Origin: Entonaema liquescens
Lineage: Eukaryota > Ascomycota > Sordariomycetes > Xylariales > Xylariaceae
Assembly: GCA_902805475.1 (NCBI GenBank)
Contig: CADCSX010000006.1
Location: 434,001 to 498,000, forward strand
DNA length: 64,000 bases
Reading direction: 5' to 3'
Within the stretch, counting starts at the first letter, position 1. Every line of letters begins with the position of its first letter. Positions 49,181 to 59,562 of this stretch are shown piece by piece. Under the pieces are notes generated by a model. The model did not search any database. It saw only the letters and a list, made by a program, of their open reading frames with translations, and was not told the origin of the DNA. A program made the translations under genes and the position numbers.

Positions 49181-52100
49181 ATGCCGCCGCCGCTATCTTT
49201 ACAAGCCGACAGTACCTCAAATCGACAAGCCATGAAACCCGGAGGTCCGCTCTCGACTACTGTTAATCGACCTACAAGCGACGTGGGTTCTGACTCATCC
49301 GACCAAGAAAATCGGCTGCCGACATTTGACAAACGCCGGACTCTAGACCAGACTAGACGTGCTAGACAGGCCGTAGCGCAACTAGGGCAACATTCGGATC
49401 AAGATACAGAACGCATCGAAGAAGATCTTCTTCAAGAACAGTTGAGGCGTCAACTACAGGAACAATCACAGCAGGGACAGGACGAAGACGGAGCAATGAA
49501 AGAGACAACAACTTCAGGAAGATCTGCAGGAAGATCTGCTAGCAACTTCCTGCCCAACGTTACAAACGCATTTAGAACTGCACGCCAAGTTTACAACGAA
49601 TACAACGAATTCGAGTTGTCGGGAGCCGTTCCCCTCGGCTGGGGCCCAGCACAGCGATCCCGACCGCATCAATCGCGACATGCTACCGTTGGCGATCTTG
49701 ATCATCACAGCGGCGACGATACCGATGAGCGGAGAAGACTTATTTACACGCAATTAGTGAAACCGGAGCAATTACACCAGGAGGAAATAAATAATCTCTT
49801 GTCAATGCCAGAAATTGATATCCCCCCGGGACAGCGAAAGGGCACACCGGCTGCCATGTCTTGTACTCTAATGGAGCACCAAAAGGTTTGCCTGACTTGG
49901 CTGATACAGCAGGAGGAAGATATTCATAAGAAGGGGGGTATTTTAGCAGGTAATTTCGAATATCACCTACTAGGTGCGATTGATTATGATAAGATAAGCT
50001 AACTGTCTCTTTAACAAGATACTATGGGTCTTGGTAAGACTGTTCAGGCGCTGGCTTTGATCCTAGCACGCCCTTCAAGAGACCGCGCTCACAAAACAAC
50101 GCTTATCGTCGCTCCGCTATCCCTCCTGAAACAGTGGGAACGAGAAATTCAGACCAAGGTCAAACCAACCCATAAGCTAAAAACAATCATATTACATGGT
50201 CAAACAAAGCGTGGGATGACTGTTCCGAGGCTTCTCACCTACGATGTCGTCTTAACCACCTATGGGGCTGTCCTTTCAGAATATAAGTCTATGCGGGACG
50301 CGAGCAAGCAACGTCTACTATTCGCTAATGGTGCTACGTTCTATCGAGTCATTCTCGACGAGGCGCATACCATCAAAAACAGACATGCAGGCTCTACAGA
50401 AGCTGCATGCAGGATCAAGTCAGTTTATAGGCTTTGTATGACAGGGACTCCATTCATGAATAGGGCTGAAGAAATATTTCCACTCATCCAATTTCTTCGC
50501 ATAAAGCCTTACAATGAATGGGATATGTTCAAAAGGGAAATCGATAAACCACTAAAAAGTTGGAATGAGGACTTCCACGATACAGCCTTGAGAAAGCTCC
50601 AAGCCCTGTTTAGGAGTATTACCCTACGGCGGACTAAGACAAGCATGCTTGACGGACAACCGATCCTCCGGCTCCCAAAACTTATCAAAGAAGAGGCCAC
50701 AACTAAATTCAGTCAGGACCAGCAGGAATTCTACGATGCGCTTGAAAAGCAGCAGCAACTCAAAGTAAACAACTTCATCAAAGCGGGGACCCTGACGAGG
50801 AGGTATACTTACATTCTCGTATTACTACTACGCTTGCGTCAAGCATGTTGTCATCCACACCTCATTAAAGACTTTGGAATACCAGAGGGTATACAGCTTT
50901 CGTCAGATGAGATGCGTCTACTCGCCCGGAAGCTTAAACCAGATGTGGTAAGGAGACTCAAGGGACAGGATGAATATATGTGCCCATTTTGCCATGAAAA
51001 CACTGAGAATCCGCTCATCATAGACCCTTGTGGTCATTTGATCTGCAGTATTTGTTTCTCTGCCATGATGGAGATCCGGGATCCGAATTCTGAACGACTA
51101 ACCTTTTGCCCGCATGAAGATTGTAACTCGGAAATCGACCCTAATCATATCATCTCTCACTTCGCTTTTGTGGAAGCACACATGCCTGAGAAACTTTATA
51201 GCGATGACTCGGACGGCGATTCGGATGGTTTCGAAAGTTTCGACGACTCAGATGATGAGATAGATGCACGTGGAAATTTGAAGGGTTTTATTGTGTCAGG
51301 AGACGAGGATGAGGAAGACGAAGACGAAGAAGACGAAGAACATGAAGACGATGAAGACGACGAAGAACATGAGAAGGAGGAACATGATGAAGACGAAGAG
51401 GAAGAAAAAGACGAGCGAGACGGGAAAGAATGTAGCTCGGATGTAGACGATGATTCTGTTTCTGGGAGGGTAAAGCATATACGGTACTTAGTATCTGCTA
51501 ACGAAGAGTCTTTAAAGAAAACATCAACCGAAGACTCGGATAACGATTCCCTAGTGTCTCTAGAAGAACTCTGGGGAAAGGTCGACGCGATGAAGTCCTT
51601 TAGCAAAGACAAATCTGAGCAGTCCAATAAGCGCAAAGCCCCAGCTGATTCGGCATCCGATCTTGATGTTGATGTGGACGAGAAGAAACCATCACAGGGT
51701 GGGAACAAACGAAAACGCTCCAGTCGAGGAGGCTCCGCTGGGCCAAAGAAGAGAAAATTGAACAATGCAACTAGCAAGAAGCAACGCAAGAGGGGAAAGA
51801 AGGAGTTTACCTCCCTGGCCGCTCTAAAGAGAGCCAGTTCAAGTAACGCCGTCGCAAAAGCGAAATATTTAAGACGTCTTCGGAAGGATTGGGTACCAAG
51901 CGCCAAAATCGACAAGACGATGGAGATATTATGCGCGATTAGAGAGAAGAACCCCAAAGAAAAAACCCTGGTCTTTAGCTTATGGACGTCTTTCCTCGAC
52001 CTTCTCGAGATTCCTATACACGATCAAGGCTTCAATTATACACGCTACGATGGGTCCATGCATCATCGTGATCGAGATACCGCCGTGAAGAACTTTACGA

Positions 52101-52426
52101 ATAAACCCGAGATGCAGATCATGTTGGTTAGCTTAGCTGCTGGCAACACAGGGTTGAATCTCACGGCGGCGACCCAGGTCATAATCCTCGAGCCGTTCTG
52201 GAACCCATTTGTCGAGGAGCAGGCAGTTGACCGGGCTCATCGTATCGGCCAAAAGAAAGAGGTCACTGTCCACCGCATTTTGATCGACGGAACGGTTGAA
52301 GATCGCATCCGCAAACTACAGGAGAAGAAACACGCATTAGTCAATGCAGCTCTCAGCGAGGAAGGTGCCCGGGGTGTTGGCCGGCTGAGCCTTTCAGAAT
52401 TGAAAGGTCTGTTCGGTTTTCGCTGA
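49181..52426 (+). CDS. SNF2-family ATPase with RING finger (Rad5/Rad16/Uls1 type)
   Basis: This nuclear DNA-dependent ATPase with a built-in E3 ubiquitin-ligase RING resembles Rad5/Rad16/Uls1-class remodellers of repair and SUMO-targeted ubiquitination. Exons are 49181..49949 and 50019..52426, giving 1058 residues. The 69-nt intron has a GCTAACTG branch and is removed within motif I, yielding GILADTMGLGKT (Lys263). LDEAH is at ~369-373, followed by LCMTGTPFMN. A C3HC4-like RING (CPFCHEN..CGHLICSICF..CPHEDC, ~578-625) sits between the helicase lobes. A long Asp/Glu stretch (~680-735) and basic, NLS-like runs follow. The C-terminal lobe has TLVFSLWTSFLDLLE, TGLNLTAATQVIILEPFWNP and QAVDRAHRIGQ. 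GCCACCATG gives a strong start context at 49181. Confidence 0.93.
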
Positions 52427-54076
52427 TCTCTATTTGTCCGCGCCGACATGAGCGAATTATTTCAGGGTTAGAGGCTGTTTCCCTTGCCGCCTTAGCTTCG
52501 CCTTGACTACTAACACGGTTAACGACGACTAAATGGTCGGAATCCGTCTGTTCGATCGTCTACTTGCATCCAACACTTTCACGTCACTTCATCTAATATG
52601 GCTCAAGTAGGTGCTTGCCGCTGGCGGTATGCTTTACATATACTTGATGCTATTTCAGTCGCATAATTTCCAATGCGGACGGACCACTGGAAGCTGGGAG
52701 CTAGCATGTACACTTTCATCAAAGTGTTCCAACATTGTATCAAAACTGCTTGTATGATATTAATAGCTCAATGAGCCGCATGTTTTTCATGTCTATTTAG
52801 ATTAACGAGGCGATGGTTGGGGCAACCCTGATATTGAAGTCACCTGTTACCATGAAGGACTAGGGCGACGGCTTGATGCCGAGTCCCGGTCGCCAAGGCG
52901 TTGAGGGAAATCGGGCTACACGAACTCAGGGCTAGGTTTGAAAGGCATATGTGATTACACTTCCGGATGGGGATTGACGGGCGTCGGGGAATACGAAGTT
53001 CACGTCAACAATCCGGCTACCCTTGTCGGTCGTACATAGCAATATGGATAAATGAGTCTGTCTCTCTAGATACCGGTCTACCACGTCCCGGATAATTGAT
53101 ATGGACAACGTGCATATTTTTAGGGACAGAGTTCTCTTTGGGTCATGTTTTACTAAGTCCTATTCGAGCTTTGGGCGGATTGCTAGGATACTTGCAAGAT
53201 TAGAGGTGAGTCGAAAAGGGGTGTGCATCTTGTTTTACATTCGCGGCATTTCTTACGTCTCTAGCTATACCTTCATGACTTATCCAGGCACTCAAAGCAA
53301 CGGGAACATGCTTATGTCTTTCGCAGCTACACCTGGACCGGTACCCTTGGGTTCATTAAATTCGCTTTTTTTCAAGATAGACGGCTGCCGCTCGCGGTAA
53401 ATGGCCCTATCACATGTCACTTATTAGTAGCCCGCCGGATAATAATTAACAAGCCAAAGACTTGCTCAATAAAACCCAACTTAGCCAACCACTCGGTACG
53501 GCCTGTGTCTCTGCGGATGGGTTGCATCCGGGAAGATCTCTTTTGTTCGCACAGCAAGGACGAGGGGGGCTTAGGGGGTAACCCGCCAAGGAGGTAATCG
53601 GCCCAGGCTTCGGGAAGTTCGAGACCAGGCTCACGGGTACGGTTCTGGCTGGAGATTATAAATAAAGCCCATGCTGTGGCGAATCTCTCTGATGGTAAGG
53701 TGCCATGGTGCGGATGCTGGCCCCCGTAAATCTCTACTAGATAAGTCAAGAGCGCGGCCGATCGTCGAGACGAGAGACAGAGAGAGAGTTCGTCGCAGTA
53801 GTACTTTCCTCGCGTCTATTAGCATCGTCGTTGTTTAAATTTAAAAAACTACGGAGACACTAGCCCTTACGTGGTAGACAGCAAGATCAAACTTAGACTT
53901 CTAAGCCAGTATCAGTTCCTATACATCCCAACTAGCAAGATGAAGGTATGTCGTTTCTCCGTGAGAAGGACCCAAACTATCAGCCAAATCTTTCCCCCAC
54001 TTGATAGATGCAAAATTCAACAAACCAATTGAACCATAACACTCAAGTTTGTGACAAGAAATAAACACAAGCTAAC
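52427..54076. other. Intergenic
   Basis: No gene is supported. Open frames at 53101..53400 (+) and 53417..53749 (-) have no recognisable content. The final ~80 bases before 54077 are an A/C-rich leader for the small secreted protein gene. Confidence 0.5.
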
Positions 54077-54361
54077 ATGACTCTCTCTACAAAGACCATA
54101 TCAGCAGCCATCGCACTCGTCAGCCTCCAAGCTGCAGCTGTCCTCGCGGCCCCTACCCCAGCGGATGCGGCACCAGCCTCGTGGCGACTCGACTGCGGGT
54201 CGCCCGGTACTACAGCATTGTGCTCGGCCAGCAACAGCGGCGCCCACTGCGACCCTGTCTCGGGCGACTTGACGATCATCCTCGCTGGCACGTGCGGAGC
54301 GTGCAAGTGCGTAAGCGCGGACCAGTGCTCGCGGGGCTGTGGGAAGGAGGAGACGGAGTGA
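54077..54361 (+). CDS. Small cysteine-rich secreted protein
   Basis: This single-exon gene encodes 94 residues and is effector-like in form. Residues 1-24 (MTLSTKTISAAIALVSLQAA, then AVLA) form a strong signal peptide. The mature part carries eight cysteines (C40, C49, C58, C73, C76, C78, C84, C88), consistent with four disulfides. The tight C-terminal spacing CGACKC, then CSRGCGKEETE, is metallothionein- or knottin-like. The coding stretch is clearly richer in G and C than its flanks. I do not recognise a named family. Function could be host or microbe interaction, but nothing in the sequence proves it. Confidence 0.75.
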   Translation: MTLSTKTISAAIALVSLQAAAVLAAPTPADAAPASWRLDCGSPGTTALCSASNSGAHCDPVSGDLTIILAGTCGACKCVSADQCSRGCGKEETE

Positions 54362-54972
54362 TTGGTATCTACATAGAAGTGATGAGTACTTTAGGTACTC
54401 GACTGTTATGTGGATGATGATGGGGAACGTGGGGACTGAGGTGCAAATGAGAAAGGAGAAACAAGAGAGAAGAATTGTTATGCGATACGCCGTCTTAGTA
54501 GTCATACCTACATTATAACATTTCCTAGATATGCCGTTCATGGAGAGTCGATATATACACTAAAAGGACAATGGGTTTGTTTTCATGCAGGAGGGTTAGG
54601 TAGATAATGGAATCATGGATACCGTTCCTAAATTGTAGGTGACTATCATTGGCTATTCGCTATTCGGTTGTTACCGCAGGACCCATTCACCTAAAAAAAG
54701 AACGTTTAGTGGCTCTAATTGTTACATATCGATAAGGTCAATAGTACGACAATAGCGCATCTCGAGTCCAGAAATCAACATTTCGCACTCCACCAAACCC
54801 AAACCCAGACCCAAACCCAAACTCAGACCCGTAACTATTTGAATCGGGTATTCTGCCGGGAATTCTACAAACTCCCAAAACCATTCGGGAGCTAGCTCGA
54901 CTAGTGAACTATATCGATACGGATGGCCTCGTAGAACAACCTCTTTCCTAAACTACCTTCAACAATGCCGCC
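54362..54972. other. Intergenic and promoter of the HAUS6-like gene
   Basis: This holds a degenerate CCCAAACCCAGA repeat near 54797-54828 and a C-rich leader. No gene is supported apart from the upstream frame at 54965. Confidence 0.5.
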
Positions 54973-55063
54973 ATGTCGCTTCAGCATAGCAACACATCAT
55001 CAACCAGCGGCACTTCAGTGGCACGCTCGCGATCGTTGCGCGTTCCCGCTAAAACGCCCTTGA
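54965..55063 (+). promoter_or_regulatory. Overlapping upstream reading frame of the HAUS6-like gene
   Basis: An ATG in good context (AACAATG) lies 8 bases before the main ATG at 54973 and out of frame. Its 33-codon frame, counting the stop, ends at TGA inside the main coding region. If it is in the transcript it would compete with the main start. Confidence 0.4.
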
Positions 55064-57327
55064 CCGCCCCTCAGCCTGCTTCTGCTACCAACTCAACTCA
55101 GATACCTAGCTCGACATCCAACCTTGCTCTGTTCCTCACGAACCTCCGTTTACTAGACCTCGATCTTGAGCCAGATTGGCCAGGCATAACCTTTGCAACT
55201 TTTTCGACCAAAGACGCCGTCGGTGGACAGAAGAAACGGATTCAATCCGTCGAATGGGCTCTATATCAGTTATTTACTCTATGGGATTACAATGAGACTC
55301 AAAATGTATGCTTACTTTGTCCTAACTTGTACGAAGTGCTTCTAATTATCTAGAAATTACGTCCGTTCTTCCCACCCCTTGACCAGGTCCAGTCTATCAA
55401 CCTTAGAGCTGCTCTCCTCCGTAGCCTCGAACAGGCTAAAAAGAATGGAGTACTTGGTCGAGATGCCGTTCTGCGAAAGACAATGCTAGATGAATGCAAG
55501 GGCGAGCGACTCGAGGAAGTTCTTGCCGTCTTTTCCTCGGCGGTCCTAAAGAAGCTGGTAGCCGAACGTGCGCTCAATTCAGGTCCAGAATACCGCCCTA
55601 CCATATCCGAAAAACTTGCTCTCGAGAACTGGGGTTACTCAGGAGATCGCACAGAGCTTAATGGACTTCTTCTCGCCCATAAAGCCTGTTTAAGTTCACT
55701 CTTGGCCAAGAAGAAAACGGAACGATCAAAGTATCGCGATTTCGAGGAGTTACTAGCGTCAAAGGAACAAGTCATCGCCCGGAGGAAGGAAAAGGCCAAG
55801 GTAGAATCCGAACGAAGCGTAGCCGAGACGTCTGAAAGGACAAGAAAGGAGGTTAATAGGATCGTCAAAACCAACTGGACTGGAAATGACCAATGGATTG
55901 ACAGTATACTGTATAACGACACAAATCCACGAAAAGGAGGACTTCTTGGTAGCCGTTTTGACGACATTTGGGTTGGCGTTGAGCGGGGGAAGGTCTCTGA
56001 CCTTGAAGATCAGAATACTGGCCTTTTGGAACAATTAGACAACCGAGTTCAGATGCAGAAAGCAAGGCTGGAAAAATGGGACGATTTCCGAAAGAAGATG
56101 TTCGGAAATATGCCACCGCCCCCTACCGTGGAGACGAAGAGAACGATCAAGCCAAAGGATGTTGGCTTGCGCTTCACAGCTCATCAACAGCTGAGCATCG
56201 ACAAGATACGCGTAAAGGACAAACTCCCCTCAAGCGGAGCACCGGTGCAATACCACACGATAGTCAGTAATATGAAAGCTGAACTCGATGCTATTGGAAA
56301 ACCCAAGATTCCCGATTTTTTCAGCCTGTTGGGAGGTTCGAATAAGAGTTCCATAACCGGTGTGGCTTCACACACTACGCAACCAGAGGAACCTGCCGAG
56401 GCGATTTCTGACATTAGTGAATGGGAAGACGAGGCAGAAGAAGTATGCCCAATCGAGAAACCTATACAGCCTACTGGCGGACGTCGGTATCGTCTTGTTC
56501 CACCCAAAACTAGCAGTGAAGCTCATGGCCGGACTCATATGCCAAAGGCGTCCTCAATCGACGTACCATTCAGCCGAAATAAGAAATTCTTCCCAGATCT
56601 ATCGCCCAACCCCGAGCCTAAGCCGTCGGAAGAGCCATCTTACTCTCGAGAACAAAGCCCGGTGCAAGCTACGCCCAAGCAAGAGTTGCCAAAATTTGAT
56701 CCTGTACCTCACATCATCACGTCACATATTGTCGCTTCCCCCGAGGTATCTCCCGTGCCATCCCCTTCCGATAAGATGATGAGCTCATTATCTCCGCCGC
56801 CGCCCTCAGTTTCTCCAACGCAGGCCATGGCTGATGAAATACTGAAGTCTATGTCAAATGCATCGCCATCTCCCATGAAGAAACCACGCCATACCCTCTC
56901 GCTAGCAGAAAGGACTCGCCTATCCATGACACGAAACTTGTCGTTTGAAAAGGAAGATGAAATATCTCCGCCGTCTCCCACCAAATCTACCCACACGCAA
57001 AGTAGCAGTGATCATAATACGAATCACCTACCGGAAAAAGACGAATATGAAGATTTAGTAGCGCGTACCAGGCGATCTATGGTCGGCTTCGAAGCTGCAC
57101 GACAAAAGGCACAGCTGGAGAGGAGGCGATCCGAAAGGAAGAGCAAGATGATACAGAGGAAAGGCGAACAGTTCCCAAAGCTCGAGGAAGAAAATCCCAA
57201 CGATACGTCTATCTTCGAAGAACTTATCGATGGCGGCCAGGAGGATTACGAGGCCGTGTTCAAGAGTAGGCCACGCATACAGACGAGTCCTTTGCCTAGC
57301 CCGTCGAAGCCGTGGGGCGGAGCGTAG
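54973..57327 (+). CDS. HAUS6-like augmin subunit
   Basis: This is the probable subunit 6 of the augmin (HAUS) complex, which recruits gamma-tubulin to existing microtubules in the spindle. Exons are 54973..55305 and 55354..57327 (48-nt intron, GTATGC donor, TTATCTAG acceptor, phase 0), giving 768 residues. After a Ser/Thr-rich start, residues ~50-180 hold NLALFLTNLRLLDLDLEPDW, FATFSTKD, ALYQLFTLWDYNETQ and LRPFFPPLDQVQSINLRAAL. The pattern matches the HAUS6 N-terminal domain. The middle is charged and helical (coiled-coil-like, ~240-400). The C-terminal 300 residues are Pro/Ser-rich and disordered, with many S/T-P sites that could be mitotic kinase targets. The family call rests on the N-terminal domain. 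Confidence 0.72.
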
Positions 57328-57569
57328 ATGAAGTGAGCGAGATGGAGGGTATGTGTTGTTAGATAATGATGATTTTGTCTGGTTTATACGGCTGTTGTTA
57401 GGAATATGATACCAAATTGTCGTTCTCCTTTCAGAGGTGGCTTGAATTCATAAGATGTCCGTCTCTTGTTCTATAGGACTTGGTATTCACCAAGGTAGTA
57501 AAAATTAAATACAATGAACAATCCCTTAGCTTCCTAGATACAGTACCTTGCATAGTCGAACTAATTCTA

Positions 57570-58696
57570 TCAATCATAGAAAACCAACGCCCGAGCCTCA
57601 ATACTCTCCCGCGCCTCCCTATCCTCGTACTCTCCATCCTCGAAAGCGCTGTGCGGCGCCCGTCGAGCGGGCACCCCGGCATCCGAGTCGAAGCACTTGA
57701 TAAGTAAGACGTCGTCGGGCCGTTGCCCGTGCTTGTAGTACCAGCGGTGGGTCGCGCGCGGCAGGATCGTCCAGGTCTCGTCCCGGTCGGCGGGGTAGAT
57801 TATCGCGGCGCCGAGCAGGTCGTCGTCGGGGATCGAGGAGCCGTCGGCGACGGCGAAAGGGTCTTTAAGGACGGGGCGGATGGGGCGCCACAGCTTGTTT
57901 TGTTGGTGAGTTTGAGGTTTAGGGGAGGGGAGAGAAGAAGGAGGGGAGGTGGAAAGGAGTACATACGTTGATGATTTGATACCGCCGTTTGAGAAGCTCG
58001 TCCGCTTCATCCGGGAACCACCGTCGAAGAACTAGTTCCGCGCCGGCGTACGATTGGTCGACGTGCGCTCTGAATAGCGGCCCGCGGGAGGAGCGGTTAC
58101 CCTTGCCGAGCTTGTGCCAGTTGGAGGGCCCGCAGCGCGTCTTGTGGTCGAAGAGGAAGATGCGGGATGCGCCGGTTCTTGAATATTATATATACGAATT
58201 AGCCCTGGTCCTGGATTTGGTGATTAGGTACCTAGGTAGGTAGTTAGAAGGGGCTTACACTTCTTTGAGCAGCTGTATCGACTCCGGGTAGTACTCGGTC
58301 TTGACGTGCTCTTCGTCCTGGAAGTCTTGCAGGGACTTGGTGGCGCTCTCGTGTCGTAGGAATTGGAATCCGTGGTTGTCGAGCGTGTACTTGTGCTCCT
58401 CGCCCGTCACGTCGTGGATGACGGTCTGCTGGGGAGTATGTGGACGCTCGTTTTTGACTGTGTTGCTTTTGGACTGGTTAGTGCTATACGTAGTAGATAT
58501 CTAGGGTTATATAAGGGTATGGTGCTTACTCGGCGATTACGATGGGCATTGGTAGTGAACCGTCGCCCGGGTCTTTATAGTAGTTGATGTTCGTTAGCAC
58601 ATCGCGACGTCTTGCCGTCTGCGTCGTCCGTCCATGTTCCTCTGTGAGTCCCTGGAACACTACAGGGACTTGTGTTATCGCGACAGCCGCGGCCAT
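57570..58696 (-). CDS. AsaB/CmcJ-type hydroxylase/desaturase
   Basis: The protein belongs to the fungal AsaB/CmcJ/NvfI-like family, enzymes of secondary metabolism that include non-heme-iron oxygenases. Exons are 58530..58696, 58259..58465, 57967..58177 and 57570..57893, giving 302 residues. Introns show GTAAGC/AAAAG with a CACTAAC branch, GTAAGC/TTCAAG and GTATGT/ACAAG, and all keep frame. Recognisable blocks are VIHDVTGEEHKYTLDNHGFQ, EVTGASRIFLFDH, AHVDQSYAGAE (HxD of a likely iron site), RRYQIINVLWRPI, HRWYYKHGQRPDDVLLIKCF, APHSAFED and ESIEARALVFY. Only the spliced product shows the family in full. It lies about 870 bp downstream of the tyrosinase on the same strand, so the two oxidases may share a pathway, but no core synthase is visible beside them. 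Confidence 0.85.
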
Positions 58697-59562
58697 GGTT
58701 TTCCTTTTTTTCCCCTTATATTTATTTATAACTAGATAAATACAGTCTTACGGCTCTTGATATCCCAAAAGCAGTTTGCGCACCTTTGCTACTCCTATAG
58801 CGAGACACCTCGGATTCAGTCAGTCCAGTGTCAGCTCTTCCTAGCATAAAATTGGAAGTTTAAATTAACACCACGCATGATGCTATATCAGTGAGTAGTA
58901 GCTATCTGTTAAACTGCGATGAAGTTAGGTTGTGCGGGGTCGGCCATGCTGATTGGGCGAGGATCTTGGATACCCTCGTGATGTAGTGGTGAGTAGAGCT
59001 ATAATAGCCTAAACGCTGAGCTCCAAACGGTCTTGGAAGTCTTGGTTCATATATGCTCTTTCGGAACTAGGACTTACCTAGTCCCTATTTCCACTTCTGG
59101 CAGACTAAAAGGACGAAGGTTTTCTTATTTGTCGATTGTCGTTGTTGACAGAATCATCCGCACCCCTGTCTGTATGTGGTTATAAGAAAAGGGGGTGTAA
59201 ACTATCACAGAGATAGCTCAAGTCTTAATTTATATCTAGCTAGCTTCATTATAACTTTCGCTTTTATCTTTTCGAGTCGTTATGATAGCGAATCCCAGCT
59301 TATTAAGTCTCAACCGTCGGATATAGCTAATGTTTAAAAAGCGTATGTGAATGTCGGGCAATTCTTCGAAATAGTAAACGACATTGAGAAAAGATTATTC
59401 CAAGACATGGATTGCACCATTGAATTTTCATATTTTCAAATTCTGGTAATCTTAACGAACATGAAGACGCACTTAAAAGCCCGAGCTTAATGAATGACAG
59501 CCCATTGTTAGGGTAATGATACCATGTAAAACAGTCTGACACACCTCGTCTCTATCTTACCC
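58697..59562. other. Intergenic between oxidase and tyrosinase genes
   Basis: Promoter of the AsaB-like gene and 3' region of the tyrosinase. Nothing coding is supported. Confidence 0.5.

Noticed and set aside
51196..51957. 253-codon Ser-rich open frame antisense to the SNF2 gene
   Set aside because: It is the complement of the Asp/Glu-coding tract and has no independent support.
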